Source: an uncultured Aeromicrobium sp.
GTDB lineage: Bacteria > Actinomycetota > Actinomycetes > Propionibacteriales > Nocardioidaceae
DNA: 27,175 nt
NCBI RefSeq assembly: GCF_946221465.1
Contig: NZ_CAMJVP010000015.1
Span: 1-27,175, forward strand
Direction: 5' to 3'
Shown: piece by piece, positions 15,065 to 22,760 of the stretch
Layout: every line of letters starts with the position of its first letter
Numbering within the stretch: the first letter of the stretch is position 1
Program-made: the position numbers and the translations under genes
The notes under the pieces: generated by a model
What the model was told of the DNA's origin: nothing
Database searches by the model: none
The model's input: only the letters and a program-made list of their open reading frames with translations

Positions 15065-15846
15065 CGGGTCAGCTCTTCGGTCCAGGGCAGGAGACGGGTG
15101 ATCAGCTCGACGGCGAGGAAGGCGACGGCGCACACCACAGTGATGACGACGCCGAGCGCGTAGGCGCGTGGCGCATTGAGCTGAGCCAGGCTGTTGATCA
15201 TCAGGACGCCGACGCCGCGCGCGCCGCCGAAGTACTCCGCGAGGGTCGTGCCGAGCACCGCGGTCGGGATGGCGATCCGGGCCGCGACCAGCAGTTCACG
15301 GGTGGAAGCCGGGATCTGGACCCGCAGGAAGTACATCAGGCGGCCGCCGCCGAGGACGGTGCGCAGGTCCTCCCATTCGTGATGTCGGGTGGCCAGTCCC
15401 TGCACCATCGAGACGTAGACGGGGAAGACGACCGACACCGCGGCCAGGGCGATGTGCGGGCCCGGCAGGTCGAAGACGAGGAACATCAACGGCGCGATCG
15501 CGGCGAGCGGCAGGCAGAAGATGATGGTCAGCTGGCGGGTCAGTGGCCGGCGCAGTACCGGCACTGCGACCGCGATCACCGCGAAGACGAAGGCGAGGGC
15601 CGTGCCCCACGCCAGCCCCTGGACGGCCGACCCGAGGGTCACTGTCAGGGCCGGGAGGATGATGTTGCCATCCTCGCCGAGGGTGGTGACCACCTCCAGC
15701 GGGGTCGGGAGCAGTAGCCCGTCGCCGGCCGCGACGCCGGCGTACCACTGCCAGAGCAGCAGGAAGGCAAGCACGACGAGCAGCCCGGGCACCTGGCTCC
15801 CCAATTGTCGTGAGCGGATGCGCAGTGTCGATGTCGATTTGCTCAT
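15061..15846 (-). CDS. ABC importer permease A (system 2)
   Basis: A 261-residue membrane permease. A Ser/Thr/Arg-rich cytoplasmic start (residues 1-18) is followed by a long hydrophobic helix and at least four more; the coupling loop is near residues 160-190 (LRTVLGGGRLMYFLRVQIPASTRELL). The ATG at 15846 is chosen because it overlaps the ATPase stop by four bases; the open frame extends to 15891 inside that gene. Its sequence differs clearly from permease B and from the single permease of system 1. Confidence 0.93.
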   Translation of the reverse strand: MSKSTSTLRIRSRQLGSQVPGLLVVLAFLLLWQWYAGVAAGDGLLLPTPLEVVTTLGEDGNIILPALTVTLGSAVQGLAWGTALAFVFAVIAVAVPVLRRPLTRQLTIIFCLPLAAIAPLMFLVFDLPGPHIALAAVSVVFPVYVSMVQGLATRHHEWEDLRTVLGGGRLMYFLRVQIPASTRELLVAARIAIPTAVLGTTLAEYFGGARGVGVLMINSLAQLNAPRAYALGVVITVVCAVAFLAVELITRLLPWTEELTR

Positions 15847-16619
15847 GTGACCGGCTCCGCGCTGCGCAGGCGGTCGCTGACCGTCGCGCACAGATGGAAG
15901 AACTCGTCGCTGCGCAGCAGGTCGGTGTCGCGCGGCCGGGGAAAGGGGACATCGACGATGTCGACCACCCGGCCCGGCCGGGGGCTCATCACGACGACGG
16001 CATCGCTGAGCAGCACCGCCTCGGCGACCGAGTGGGTGACCATCACGGTCGTGATCGCCTCGTGCATCCAGATCCGCTGCAGTTCCATGTTGAGCTTCTC
16101 GCGCAGAAGTTCGTCGAGCGCTCCAAACGGTTCATCCAGCAGCAGCAGTCGGGGCCGGGTGATCAGGGCGCGGGCGATGGACACGCGCTGGCGCATGCCA
16201 CCGGAGAGCTGCGCCGGGCGGGCCTTCTCGAAGCCGCGCAGCCCGACCAGTTCGATGAGGTGGCGCACGTAGTCGGGATCCTTCGGCAGACCGGCCGTCT
16301 GCAGTGCGAAGGTGATGTTGCGTTCGACTGTGCGCCACGGAAGCAGCGCCGAGTCCTGGAAGGCCATGCCCAGTTCGTGGGCGCGCACCCGCTGCAGCGG
16401 CGGCAGGCCTCCCAACTCGATGCTGCCGGTGGTGGGCGTCTCGAGGGAGGCCAGCGCTCGCAACAGCGTCGATTTGCCCGAGCCGCTCGAACCGACCAGC
16501 GAGACGAAACCGCCGGGCGCAACCGTGAAGGAGACATCGCGCAGGGCCTCCACCGGCCCCGCCGCGGTGGCGAACGTCTTGCTGACGTTCGCCACCGCGA
16601 TGTCGATCGTGTGATCCAT
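15843..16619 (-). CDS. ABC importer ATP-binding protein (system 2)
   Basis: A 258-residue nucleotide-binding subunit. Walker A is at residues 43-51 (GSSGSGKST), the Q-loop at Gln88, LSGGM at 138-142, Walker B at 158-164 with Asp162-Glu163, and the switch His196. It belongs to the same taurine/nitrate/thiamine-precursor class as the system 1 ATPase, but it is not a recent duplicate by sequence. It starts 13 bases after the binding-protein stop, with GAGGAA about ten bases before the ATG. Confidence 0.95.
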   Translation of the reverse strand: MDHTIDIAVANVSKTFATAAGPVEALRDVSFTVAPGGFVSLVGSSGSGKSTLLRALASLETPTTGSIELGGLPPLQRVRAHELGMAFQDSALLPWRTVERNITFALQTAGLPKDPDYVRHLIELVGLRGFEKARPAQLSGGMRQRVSIARALITRPRLLLLDEPFGALDELLREKLNMELQRIWMHEAITTVMVTHSVAEAVLLSDAVVVMSPRPGRVVDIVDVPFPRPRDTDLLRSDEFFHLCATVSDRLRSAEPVT

Positions 16620-16632
16620 GACGGGTCGTTCC

Positions 16633-17721
16633 TCAGTTCAGACTGTCCAAGGGGGGCAGCTGACCGAAGTCCGGATCCTCCTCGTAGATCTCGTCCAGCA
16701 GGGACATGTCGATGTAGCCCTCGCCGTCGAGCGGGAGATCCGATCCGAGGATCGAGTTCAACGTCTCCATCGACAAGGTGAGCTCATCGCCGGCCATGTA
16801 GCCGATGCCGCGCTCAAGCGTGGTGGGCGAGTAGAAAAGCTCGGCGGCCGACTTCGCGGTGGCGAGCTCGGTCTCGTAGTCCAGCCCAAGCTCTTGTCCG
16901 TAGCGTTCGACGGTCAGCTCCGCTGCGGCCTCGGGGTCGTTGATCATGTCGAGCTGGCCTTGCAGGTCGGCCTTGAGCAGTCGCTTGATCTGGTCGCGGG
17001 TCTCTTCGTCGTCGAGGTCCTCACGTCGCACGGTGTAGACGTCCACGTAGTAGCCGTACCCGAAGTCCTGGAGCAGGAAGGCGTTGGCTTCCATGCCCTG
17101 AGCTTCCAAGAGAGCCGGTCCCTCGGTGATGAAACCGAGGTAGGCGTCCACGTCGTCGGCGGCGATGGCCTCCGGACCTGTGGTGATCGGGACGACGTCG
17201 ACGGTGGAGGTGTCGATGCCGGCGGTGGCGGAGAACTGCTCCCACACCGATTGCGAGGTGGCCGAGATGCCGACGCGCTTGCCTTCCAAGTCGGAAGGCT
17301 CGGTGATGTCATCTTCGGCCTTGGAGATGAACGACAGCGGGCTCTTCTGGTACATCGTGCCGACGATGACGTAGTCGCCGCCGTCCTGGTTCAGCGTGGC
17401 GGGTTCGGTCAGTCCGGCGAAGGCGACGAGCGCCTGGCCCGAGCTCAGCGCCGCCATGAAGTCGACGTTGGGGCCGCCGGTGAGGATCTCGACATCAAGC
17501 CCGGCGTCTTCGTAGTAGCCGTTCTCGTCGGCGAGGTAGGAGCCCGCCCAGGTGGCGTTGGTGATCCAGTTCAGCTGGAGGCCTACCTCGTCGCGGCCGT
17601 CGGCGGCGTCGTCGGTGTCGCTGCCGCAGGCGGCGAGGGCGGTCAGGAGGGCAAGACCGGTGGCAGCAGCGGCGCCGCGGCGCCGCCAGGAGGTGATCGG
17701 GGACATGTGGGGGCCTTTCAT
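16633..17721 (-). CDS. ABC importer substrate-binding lipoprotein, NMT1/THI5-like (system 2)
   Basis: A 362-residue exported lipoprotein with a basic start, hydrophobic helix and lipobox LAAC (Cys32). The mature part begins GLQLNWITNATWAGSYLADENGYYEDAGLDVEI, the NMT1/THI5 signature shared with the system 1 protein. The ligand-facing residues differ: WITNATWAG here against WLPTAESGG there, so the ligands probably differ. The ATG at 17721 overlaps the SIS-protein stop by four bases; an in-frame ATG at 17706 with AAAGG upstream is an alternative. The C-terminal DSLN tail follows an acidic segment. The ligand is probably a heterocycle or nucleoside-like compound, inferred from the family and the kinase, phosphorylase and SIS neighbours. 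Confidence 0.92.
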   Translation of the reverse strand: MKGPHMSPITSWRRRGAAAATGLALLTALAACGSDTDDAADGRDEVGLQLNWITNATWAGSYLADENGYYEDAGLDVEILTGGPNVDFMAALSSGQALVAFAGLTEPATLNQDGGDYVIVGTMYQKSPLSFISKAEDDITEPSDLEGKRVGISATSQSVWEQFSATAGIDTSTVDVVPITTGPEAIAADDVDAYLGFITEGPALLEAQGMEANAFLLQDFGYGYYVDVYTVRREDLDDEETRDQIKRLLKADLQGQLDMINDPEAAAELTVERYGQELGLDYETELATAKSAAELFYSPTTLERGIGYMAGDELTLSMETLNSILGSDLPLDGEGYIDMSLLDEIYEEDPDFGQLPPLDSLN

Positions 17722-18800
17722 CGTGGGGGGTGGGGGAGCAGGGTCAGGGGGTCGAGGTCGTACAGCAGGTCGCCGAAGGTGTTCCGGCTGCCCCAGCCGA
17801 CGTCGATGCCGCGCACGCGACCCAGGGCGCCGACGAGAAACAGCAGGTGCACCAACGCGCCGATCTGCTCGGACGCGGCGGACTCGCCGGGCACCCGCAG
17901 GCCGGCGTGCGGCACTTCGGAGGGCAGGACGGCCAGGGACGACTCCGCATACGCCGCTTCGCGGCGTCCGTACATGGCGATGACGCCGACCTCGGTGAGC
18001 CGGGGAAGCATCATCTGGTAGCGGCCGTGCGCGAAGTTGCGGTACTCCGAGCTGGTCAGCGCGCCGAGGCCGGATTCGGCGAACTTGGAGTCCAGGTCGA
18101 TCGCCGCGGCGCGCGTGTCCGGGCCGTGGAGGAAGACGAGGCTCGGCCGGCTCAACGGGGCGCGTAGCGTCTCGGTGAGGTCGTCGAGGAAGGAGTCGAC
18201 GTCGCCTCCGGACAGGAAGGCGGACAGCTCGCCGGGTACCTCCCCCAGGCTCGGGTAGGCCTCAGCGAAGGCTCGTGCCAGCACGACCGCCTGCGCCAGC
18301 AGCACGTTGACGGCCACCCAGCCGTGGACGTCGGGCAGCAGTTCGAAGGCGTACACCGGAACGTTGGTGCCGGCGAGCAGGTCGGCGCCATTGGACGACG
18401 ACTTGCCGCAGAACACCGCCGCGTCGACGCCGGCCTGCGGCAGCAGTCGGCAGCAGGCGAGCGAGTCGCTGTGGCCGCCGCTGGCCGTGACGAGCAGCAG
18501 GGCGGTGTTGGTGGCCTGGTCGAGCAGGTACAGGTCCATCGGCTCGCGGCTCGCGCCGACCTGTCCGGTGGCGCGGTGGTGCAGGGCCGCGGCGAGCTCG
18601 GCGATGGCAAGGGAACCGCCGGCGCCGAGCGCGACCAGCGGACGGTCGCCGTGATCGCGCAGCCACGCGGCGAGTTCGGAGACGTCGGCCTGGGCGGCCG
18701 CCGCGTAGGTGGCGGGAAGGTCACGCAGCTCGTCGATGTAGTCGACGACGATGAAACGTTCGAAGTCGGCGACGGCTGGTGAGGGGTGATGCGACGTCAT
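17718..18800 (-). CDS. SIS-domain (sugar-phosphate isomerase/deglycase-like) protein
   Basis: A 360-residue protein with two SIS lobes. The first contains LVALGAGGSLAIAELAA (55-71) and the phosphate-loop-like TASGGHSDS (105-113); the second contains LVFLHGPDTRAAA (221-233) and TSSEYRNFAHGR (249-260), with a likely active-site Glu242 before it. SIS proteins of this size bind phosphosugars and catalyse isomerisation, amino-sugar transfer or, in fructosamine routes (FrlB, FraB), C-N cleavage of a phosphorylated glycosyl amine. Paired with a PfkB kinase gene, that kinase-then-deglycase logic is an attractive model, but isomerase or a sensor role is equally possible. The ATG at 18800 is 40 bases after the methyltransferase stop, and its own stop overlaps the binding-protein start. 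Confidence 0.82.
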   Translation of the reverse strand: MTSHHPSPAVADFERFIVVDYIDELRDLPATYAAAAQADVSELAAWLRDHGDRPLVALGAGGSLAIAELAAALHHRATGQVGASREPMDLYLLDQATNTALLLVTASGGHSDSLACCRLLPQAGVDAAVFCGKSSSNGADLLAGTNVPVYAFELLPDVHGWVAVNVLLAQAVVLARAFAEAYPSLGEVPGELSAFLSGGDVDSFLDDLTETLRAPLSRPSLVFLHGPDTRAAAIDLDSKFAESGLGALTSSEYRNFAHGRYQMMLPRLTEVGVIAMYGRREAAYAESSLAVLPSEVPHAGLRVPGESAASEQIGALVHLLFLVGALGRVRGIDVGWGSRNTFGDLLYDLDPLTLLPHPPR

Positions 18801-18840
18801 GATCCTCTTCGGGGTTGATGGGATGGTGAGGGTGGATGGG

Positions 18841-19908
18841 TCACTGTGGGCGGGCGATGATGGTGTCGTTGTTGGGGTCTGAGGGGGCGCGTTCGACGCG
18901 CACCTGTGCGAAGCCCGCAGCGTTGAGGGCCTCGACCCAGGATTCGCGGCCCCACATGCCCCCCGGGGCGATGCCCGGGCGGCGCATTGCCAGGGGCAGG
19001 CAGTGGTAGAGCCCGAAGGCGAGGACGCCGATGGCGTGGGGGTCGGCGATGTTGACGCTCATGTCCTGCACAAAGCCGAGTTCGTGTAAATAGAGCACGC
19101 CGTCCTCGTTCAGCAGGGGGCGTATCCGCCTGAAGAAGCCTTCGGGGTCGGCGAGGTCGTGGACGACGTTGGCGGCCATGATCAGGTCGAAGGGTCCCGC
19201 GATCCCGGCGAGCGGACCGTCGGCGTCTTCGACGTCCAGGACGATGAACTCCACGTTCGTGAGGCCGAGTGCGGCGGCGCGGTCTCGCGCGATCATCAGT
19301 GAGTCCGCTGACTGGTCGCAGCCGATGAATGTCGAGGCGCGGTAGCGCTCGGCGAGCAGGCACAGCGCCTGGCCCGTTCCGCAGCCGACGTCGAGGACCC
19401 GGCCCCCGGCGGCGAGGACGGGCTCCACGCCGAGCAGCGGCACCACCTCGTCGAGCAGCGCGGTGGCGAAGATCGGTCCGCTCTCGGTCTCGAGCACCTC
19501 GACGATGCGTCCTTCGTAGGCCGAGGCCGGGAGTCCGCCTCCGGTGCGGGCCGCGGCGACGACGGCGTCCTCCAGGGTGCTGAGCGCGGTGATCTGGGTC
19601 GTGATGCGGGACCAGTGCTCGGGTCCACCGCGCGCCGTCAGCACGTCGGCGTATCCGGGGCGCAGCCGGAAGCGATCCGGTCCCTCCGGTCCGGCAGTCG
19701 TGTGCTCGACGATTCCGCCGGCGGCGAGGGCCCACACCCACTCGCGGACGTAGCGAGGGTGCACTCCGGCGGCGCTGGCGATCTGTTCGACGGGGCGGGC
19801 AGCTCCGTCCGCCATCGCCTCGTGCAGCCCGAGCCGTTCTCCGAAGGACAGCAGCAGGCCCAGCCAGGCGTCGTTGAGGATCCGCACGACGTGCTCGGTG
19901 GGGGTCAT
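18841..19908 (-). CDS. Winged-helix class I methyltransferase (Rv2258c-like architecture)
   Basis: A 355-residue protein with a winged-helix-like N-terminal domain (about residues 15-70, ERLGLHEAMADGAARPVEQIASAAGVHPRYVREWVWAL), as in dimeric O-methyltransferases and Rv2258c-type proteins. A Rossmann SAM domain follows, with motif I VLDVGCGTGQ at 171-180 and an acidic ribose-binding Asp in IGCDQSADS. The ATG at 19908 is preferred to an upstream in-frame TTG at 19929. It is first in a unit running into the SIS and importer genes and has its own palindrome-rich upstream region. It could methylate a pathway compound, or act as a SAM-dependent or ligand-sensing regulator; no catalytic acceptor residue can be assigned. 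Confidence 0.85.
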   Translation of the reverse strand: MTPTEHVVRILNDAWLGLLLSFGERLGLHEAMADGAARPVEQIASAAGVHPRYVREWVWALAAGGIVEHTTAGPEGPDRFRLRPGYADVLTARGGPEHWSRITTQITALSTLEDAVVAAARTGGGLPASAYEGRIVEVLETESGPIFATALLDEVVPLLGVEPVLAAGGRVLDVGCGTGQALCLLAERYRASTFIGCDQSADSLMIARDRAAALGLTNVEFIVLDVEDADGPLAGIAGPFDLIMAANVVHDLADPEGFFRRIRPLLNEDGVLYLHELGFVQDMSVNIADPHAIGVLAFGLYHCLPLAMRRPGIAPGGMWGRESWVEALNAAGFAQVRVERAPSDPNNDTIIARPQ

Positions 19909-19931
19909 GAGACAGAGCGTATGGGGCAAAA

Positions 19932-19975
19932 CTCCATAATGGAGCCGTAACGATGGAGTTTCACTCCATCGTTAC
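19932..19975. promoter_or_regulatory. Four-half-site palindromic operator array before the methyltransferase gene
   Basis: Two adjacent palindromes share the half-site CTCCAT/ATGGAG. The first is CTCCAT-A-ATGGAG (19932-19944). The second has perfect 12-base arms, GTAACGATGGAG (19947-19958) and CTCCATCGTTAC (19964-19975), around TTTCA. It begins 24 bases before the methyltransferase ATG and lies between that ATG and the stop of the upstream BMP-like gene. An operator array is favoured. A hairpin terminator for the upstream gene is the alternative, but no T-run directly follows the 12-base stem. Confidence 0.6.
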
Positions 19976-20012
19976 ACGGCTGAAACGCTCCGCCGGCGTC
20001 GAGTCCTCTCGG

Positions 20013-20837
20013 TCAGGCCGCGAGGTCCGGCTGGGAGACGACGGCACGGGTGGCGTCGTCGCGTCGCTCACGCAAGTGCGACGGGGCGTCGGCTCGCAGT
20101 TCGAAGCGCAGGTGCCCGGAGGCGAGCCCCGCGTGCACGAGCTGCGGCAGGGGCTCGGCGTCGATCGCCCGTGCGAGAAGTCCGGCCAGCACGCCGCCGA
20201 CATCGCTGCGCACGTACCCCAGGTCTTCGTCGTGAGGGTTCAGGAAGCCGAAGGTCGAAGCTCCGAGGCGCCGGGCCTCGACGGCCGCGGCATCTCCCGC
20301 GGCGTCGGCGCTGGTCAGCAGCACCGTGCAGCCGAGCTCCGCGACAAGCTGACGACCGGTGCGTTGCGCGCCGTCGACGGCGTCGAAGGATGGCAGATGG
20401 ACGATATGGGTCGTGGAGCCGGTGGCGACCGCTTCCACGCCGGCGGCGAATGCCGACGTGAGGCGCCGCTGGGTTCGCACCGCGGGTCCGGCGATCAGGC
20501 CGATGGGTGCCCCGCCGGCAGCGACCGCGGCGACTTCACCGGCCACGCGGGCCGCCTCGGCCCATGCCCAGTCGACGACGGTGATCCGTTCCAGACCATG
20601 GAGGTCGACGGGGCGGTCGCTGAGGATGATGGTGGTGTCCTGCGGGGCGGTGCGGACCAGGGGCTCGTACTGGATGCCGTGGGCCAGGACGATGTCCGCA
20701 TCGGGCAGGGTGTGGGGCAGCCCGATGATGTAGTCGACCTGCACGCTTTCGGGCAGGGCGTTCGCGGCGGCAACGGCGGCGTCGGCCCAGCTTCGGTCGC
20801 CTGGCGGAATCGGCAGCAGGACGGCGACGCGGGTCAT
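20013..20837 (-). CDS. Cytoplasmic BMP/PnrA-like binding protein
   Basis: A 274-residue protein resembling the BMP (PnrA/Med, purine-nucleoside binding) family: VAVLLPIPPGDRSWADAAVAAA at the start, HGIQYEPLVRTAP near 75-88, and a GLIAGPAVRTQRRLTSAFAAGVEAV segment near 108-135. It has no signal peptide or lipobox, unlike importer receptors. The ATG at 20837 has GAGGAG seven bases upstream; the longer frame starting at 20921 is rejected. It sits 34 bases after the nucleoside-phosphorylase-like gene. A soluble nucleoside-binding or sensing role is inferred. The family call is moderate: periplasmic-binding-protein-like folds without clear signatures are hard to place. Confidence 0.68.
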   Translation of the reverse strand: MTRVAVLLPIPPGDRSWADAAVAAANALPESVQVDYIIGLPHTLPDADIVLAHGIQYEPLVRTAPQDTTIILSDRPVDLHGLERITVVDWAWAEAARVAGEVAAVAAGGAPIGLIAGPAVRTQRRLTSAFAAGVEAVATGSTTHIVHLPSFDAVDGAQRTGRQLVAELGCTVLLTSADAAGDAAAVEARRLGASTFGFLNPHDEDLGYVRSDVGGVLAGLLARAIDAEPLPQLVHAGLASGHLRFELRADAPSHLRERRDDATRAVVSQPDLAA

Positions 20838-20871
20838 GGGTTTCTCCTCGCGATCGAGGGCATGGTGGGGG

Positions 20872-21819
20872 TCATGGTGCGGTAGGCGCCCAGTAGCGGT
20901 GGCCGGTCGCGGCGCGTTCACGGTCCATCGCCTCGAGGCGGCGCAGACCGCCTACCAGGGTGCCCGCGGCGTCCTCGAGCCCGGCGCCGACCTGCAGCGT
21001 CCGTCCCGAGGGGTAGGTGTCGGTGACGCCGAGCACTGCCCCGGTGCGTCGGCCGAACAGTGAACCGAGGGTGACCACGGCCGAGGCCTCGCGGTCGTTG
21101 GCCAGTACCCCGGCACGGATCCAGTAGTCCACCGCCTCAGCGTGCCGCGGTTGCAGGTATCCACCGACGGACGGTCGGCCGTTGCCGAGGATGTCAGAGT
21201 CGGTGGACCGGGTGATCCCGGCGTGCAGGGAGGCTCCGAGGTCCTGTCCGGCGCCGACGAAGGCCGTCACGACGTCGTAGGACGGCGCTGCCGGATAGCC
21301 GGCGTCGACGTAGGTGCGGGTCATCCCGTCCTCGCGGACGACCCCGGTGGAGACCACGACATCGCCGGGGTGAACGAACGGGTGCAGACCGGCTCCGGTG
21401 CCGAAGTAGACAAGCACGTCGGCATCGGTGTGCTCGAGGATCTCGACCAGGGCCAGCTCCATCTCCGGGGTGCCGCTTCCGGTGGCGATCACGGTGACGC
21501 GGCCGGCCCCCAGCGGTGCGGTGCTCGCCTGGAAGAGGCCGGAGGAACCGGCAGGCTCGGCGGGGCCGAAGCGCGAGGCGATCTGCTCGGCGTGGGTGTT
21601 GCCGTCGTGGCCGCCGAGCGGATCGCGCACGCTGAACACGACGTAGCGGCCGACCTGCGACGGCTCGATGCCGGTGAGCGCGGGACGTCCGTCGATGGAC
21701 AGGCCGCGCTCGGGCATGACGTCTCGGTAGACGTAGTCCTCGGTGACCCGACGACGGATGCGCGCGGCCGCCGCGAGGTCGGACTCGTCGACTCCGGTGG
21801 GATCGTGGTACCCGGTCAT
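20872..21819 (-). CDS. Uridine-phosphorylase-like nucleoside phosphorylase
   Basis: A 315-residue member of the NP-I phosphorylase family. Motifs match the uridine phosphorylase branch: VIATGSGTPEMELALVEI (110-127), YFGTGAGLHPFVHPGDVVVSTGVVREDG (138-165), a GITRSTDSDI segment (201-210), and NDREASAVVTL (241-251), where Glu244 takes the place of the MESA-type ribose-binding Glu. Family enzymes release a base from a nucleoside using phosphate, yielding ribose-1-phosphate. The N-terminal 60 residues with DVMPERGLSIDGRPALTG are longer than in classical Udp. The ATG at 21819 overlaps the kinase stop by four bases. With the neighbouring kinases it points to a ribosylated or nucleoside-like substrate. 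Base specificity is unknown. Confidence 0.87.
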   Translation of the reverse strand: MTGYHDPTGVDESDLAAAARIRRRVTEDYVYRDVMPERGLSIDGRPALTGIEPSQVGRYVVFSVRDPLGGHDGNTHAEQIASRFGPAEPAGSSGLFQASTAPLGAGRVTVIATGSGTPEMELALVEILEHTDADVLVYFGTGAGLHPFVHPGDVVVSTGVVREDGMTRTYVDAGYPAAPSYDVVTAFVGAGQDLGASLHAGITRSTDSDILGNGRPSVGGYLQPRHAEAVDYWIRAGVLANDREASAVVTLGSLFGRRTGAVLGVTDTYPSGRTLQVGAGLEDAAGTLVGGLRRLEAMDRERAATGHRYWAPTAP

Positions 21820-22760
21820 CGGTCGCCTCCGGTGAGTGAGTTGATCTGGACGGTCGTGGCGAGCGCAGCCGCCCGGGCTCGTGCGGTGGCTCGGTCCGGT
21901 GGGTGGCCGGACTGCTCGATGGCACACGCGGCGGCGCCGGTGGCAATGCGGGCGGCCTCGGCCAGGCTGCGGCCGGTCGTCCTCGCGGCGAGGAACGCGC
22001 CGGAGTAGGCGTTGCCGCCCCCGGTCGGGTCGGCCACGGTGACGGCGGCGGGCCCGACCCGCAGGATCTGCCCCTCGCCGGCGACGATCGACCCGCGACC
22101 GCCGCGCCGCAGCACAACGACCTGCGGACCGAGGTCGCGCAAGGCGGCCACGGCCGCGACTGGGTCGATGTCGCCGAAGATCGAGCGGGCCTCCGCTTCG
22201 TTGAGCGAGACGATCGTGGTGCGGGCGAGGACCTCGCGCGTGGGCGCATCGAGGCCGGGCGTACACACGGTCGGCGGGAGCTCCCACATGAGGGGGACGC
22301 CGAGACGCTCGGCGTGGCGCAGCAGCGGCGGCCAGAAGCCCCGATGGTGATCGCGGAAGACGTAGTAGGCCCGCGGTGAGCGCAGTGGCTCCGGGACGTC
22401 GTTGAGCATCGTCCGCATTCGGACGTGGGCGGCCCAGTCGGGAAGCGGTCGCTCGACGCGCCGCTCGGGCTGCGGATAGCTGATGAGGGTCCTTGAGGTG
22501 GCGGAGTTGACGCGGATGAGGGCGTCGGTGCCGATGCCGAGCCGGATCAGGGCATCGCGCCAGGAGTCGAGGTCGTCGCCGACCCGGGAGGCGATCTGAA
22601 CTGCATCGGCGATGATCGCGGCACCGAAAGCAGCCCAGAATCCTGACCCGCCCAGGGTGACCCGGCCGGTGTCGGCGAACTGGTCGAGGACGATCCGCGA
22701 GATCACCAGGATGTCGGGTCGCGCTGGCTGACGCGCGGCCCGGCCCTTCGCGCTCGTCAT
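21816..22760 (-). CDS. PfkB-like kinase with Asn in place of the catalytic Asp
   Basis: A 314-residue ribokinase-fold protein. The N-terminal GGSGFWAAFGAAII segment replaces the usual GG.A.N motif, and the C-terminal signature reads DPTGGGNAYSGAF (244-256), so Asn250 stands where the GAGD catalytic Asp normally is. The same DPTGGGN form is known in MAK32-like members of the superfamily (recollection of family knowledge). It may be a kinase with a different mechanism, or a non-catalytic binding protein. The ATG at 22760 overlaps the DUF1275 stop by four bases and its stop overlaps the phosphorylase start, so the three are translationally coupled. Confidence 0.88.
   Translation of the reverse strand: MTSAKGRAARQPARPDILVISRIVLDQFADTGRVTLGGSGFWAAFGAAIIADAVQIASRVGDDLDSWRDALIRLGIGTDALIRVNSATSRTLISYPQPERRVERPLPDWAAHVRMRTMLNDVPEPLRSPRAYYVFRDHHRGFWPPLLRHAERLGVPLMWELPPTVCTPGLDAPTREVLARTTIVSLNEAEARSIFGDIDPVAAVAALRDLGPQVVVLRRGGRGSIVAGEGQILRVGPAAVTVADPTGGGNAYSGAFLAARTTGRSLAEAARIATGAAACAIEQSGHPPDRATARARAAALATTVQINSLTGGDR

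Noticed and set aside
16618..18021. 467-codon plus-strand reading frame opposite the binding protein and SIS protein
   Set aside because: It is antisense to two genes with clear family motifs, has Gly/Val/Arg-rich composition typical of a high-GC shadow frame, and no recognisable domain.
19953..20885. 310-codon plus-strand frame over the BMP-like gene, starting at the 12-base palindrome
   Set aside because: It is Gly/Arg/Asp-rich without motifs, while the minus-strand frame has a good ribosome binding site, correct coupling distance and a plausible fold.
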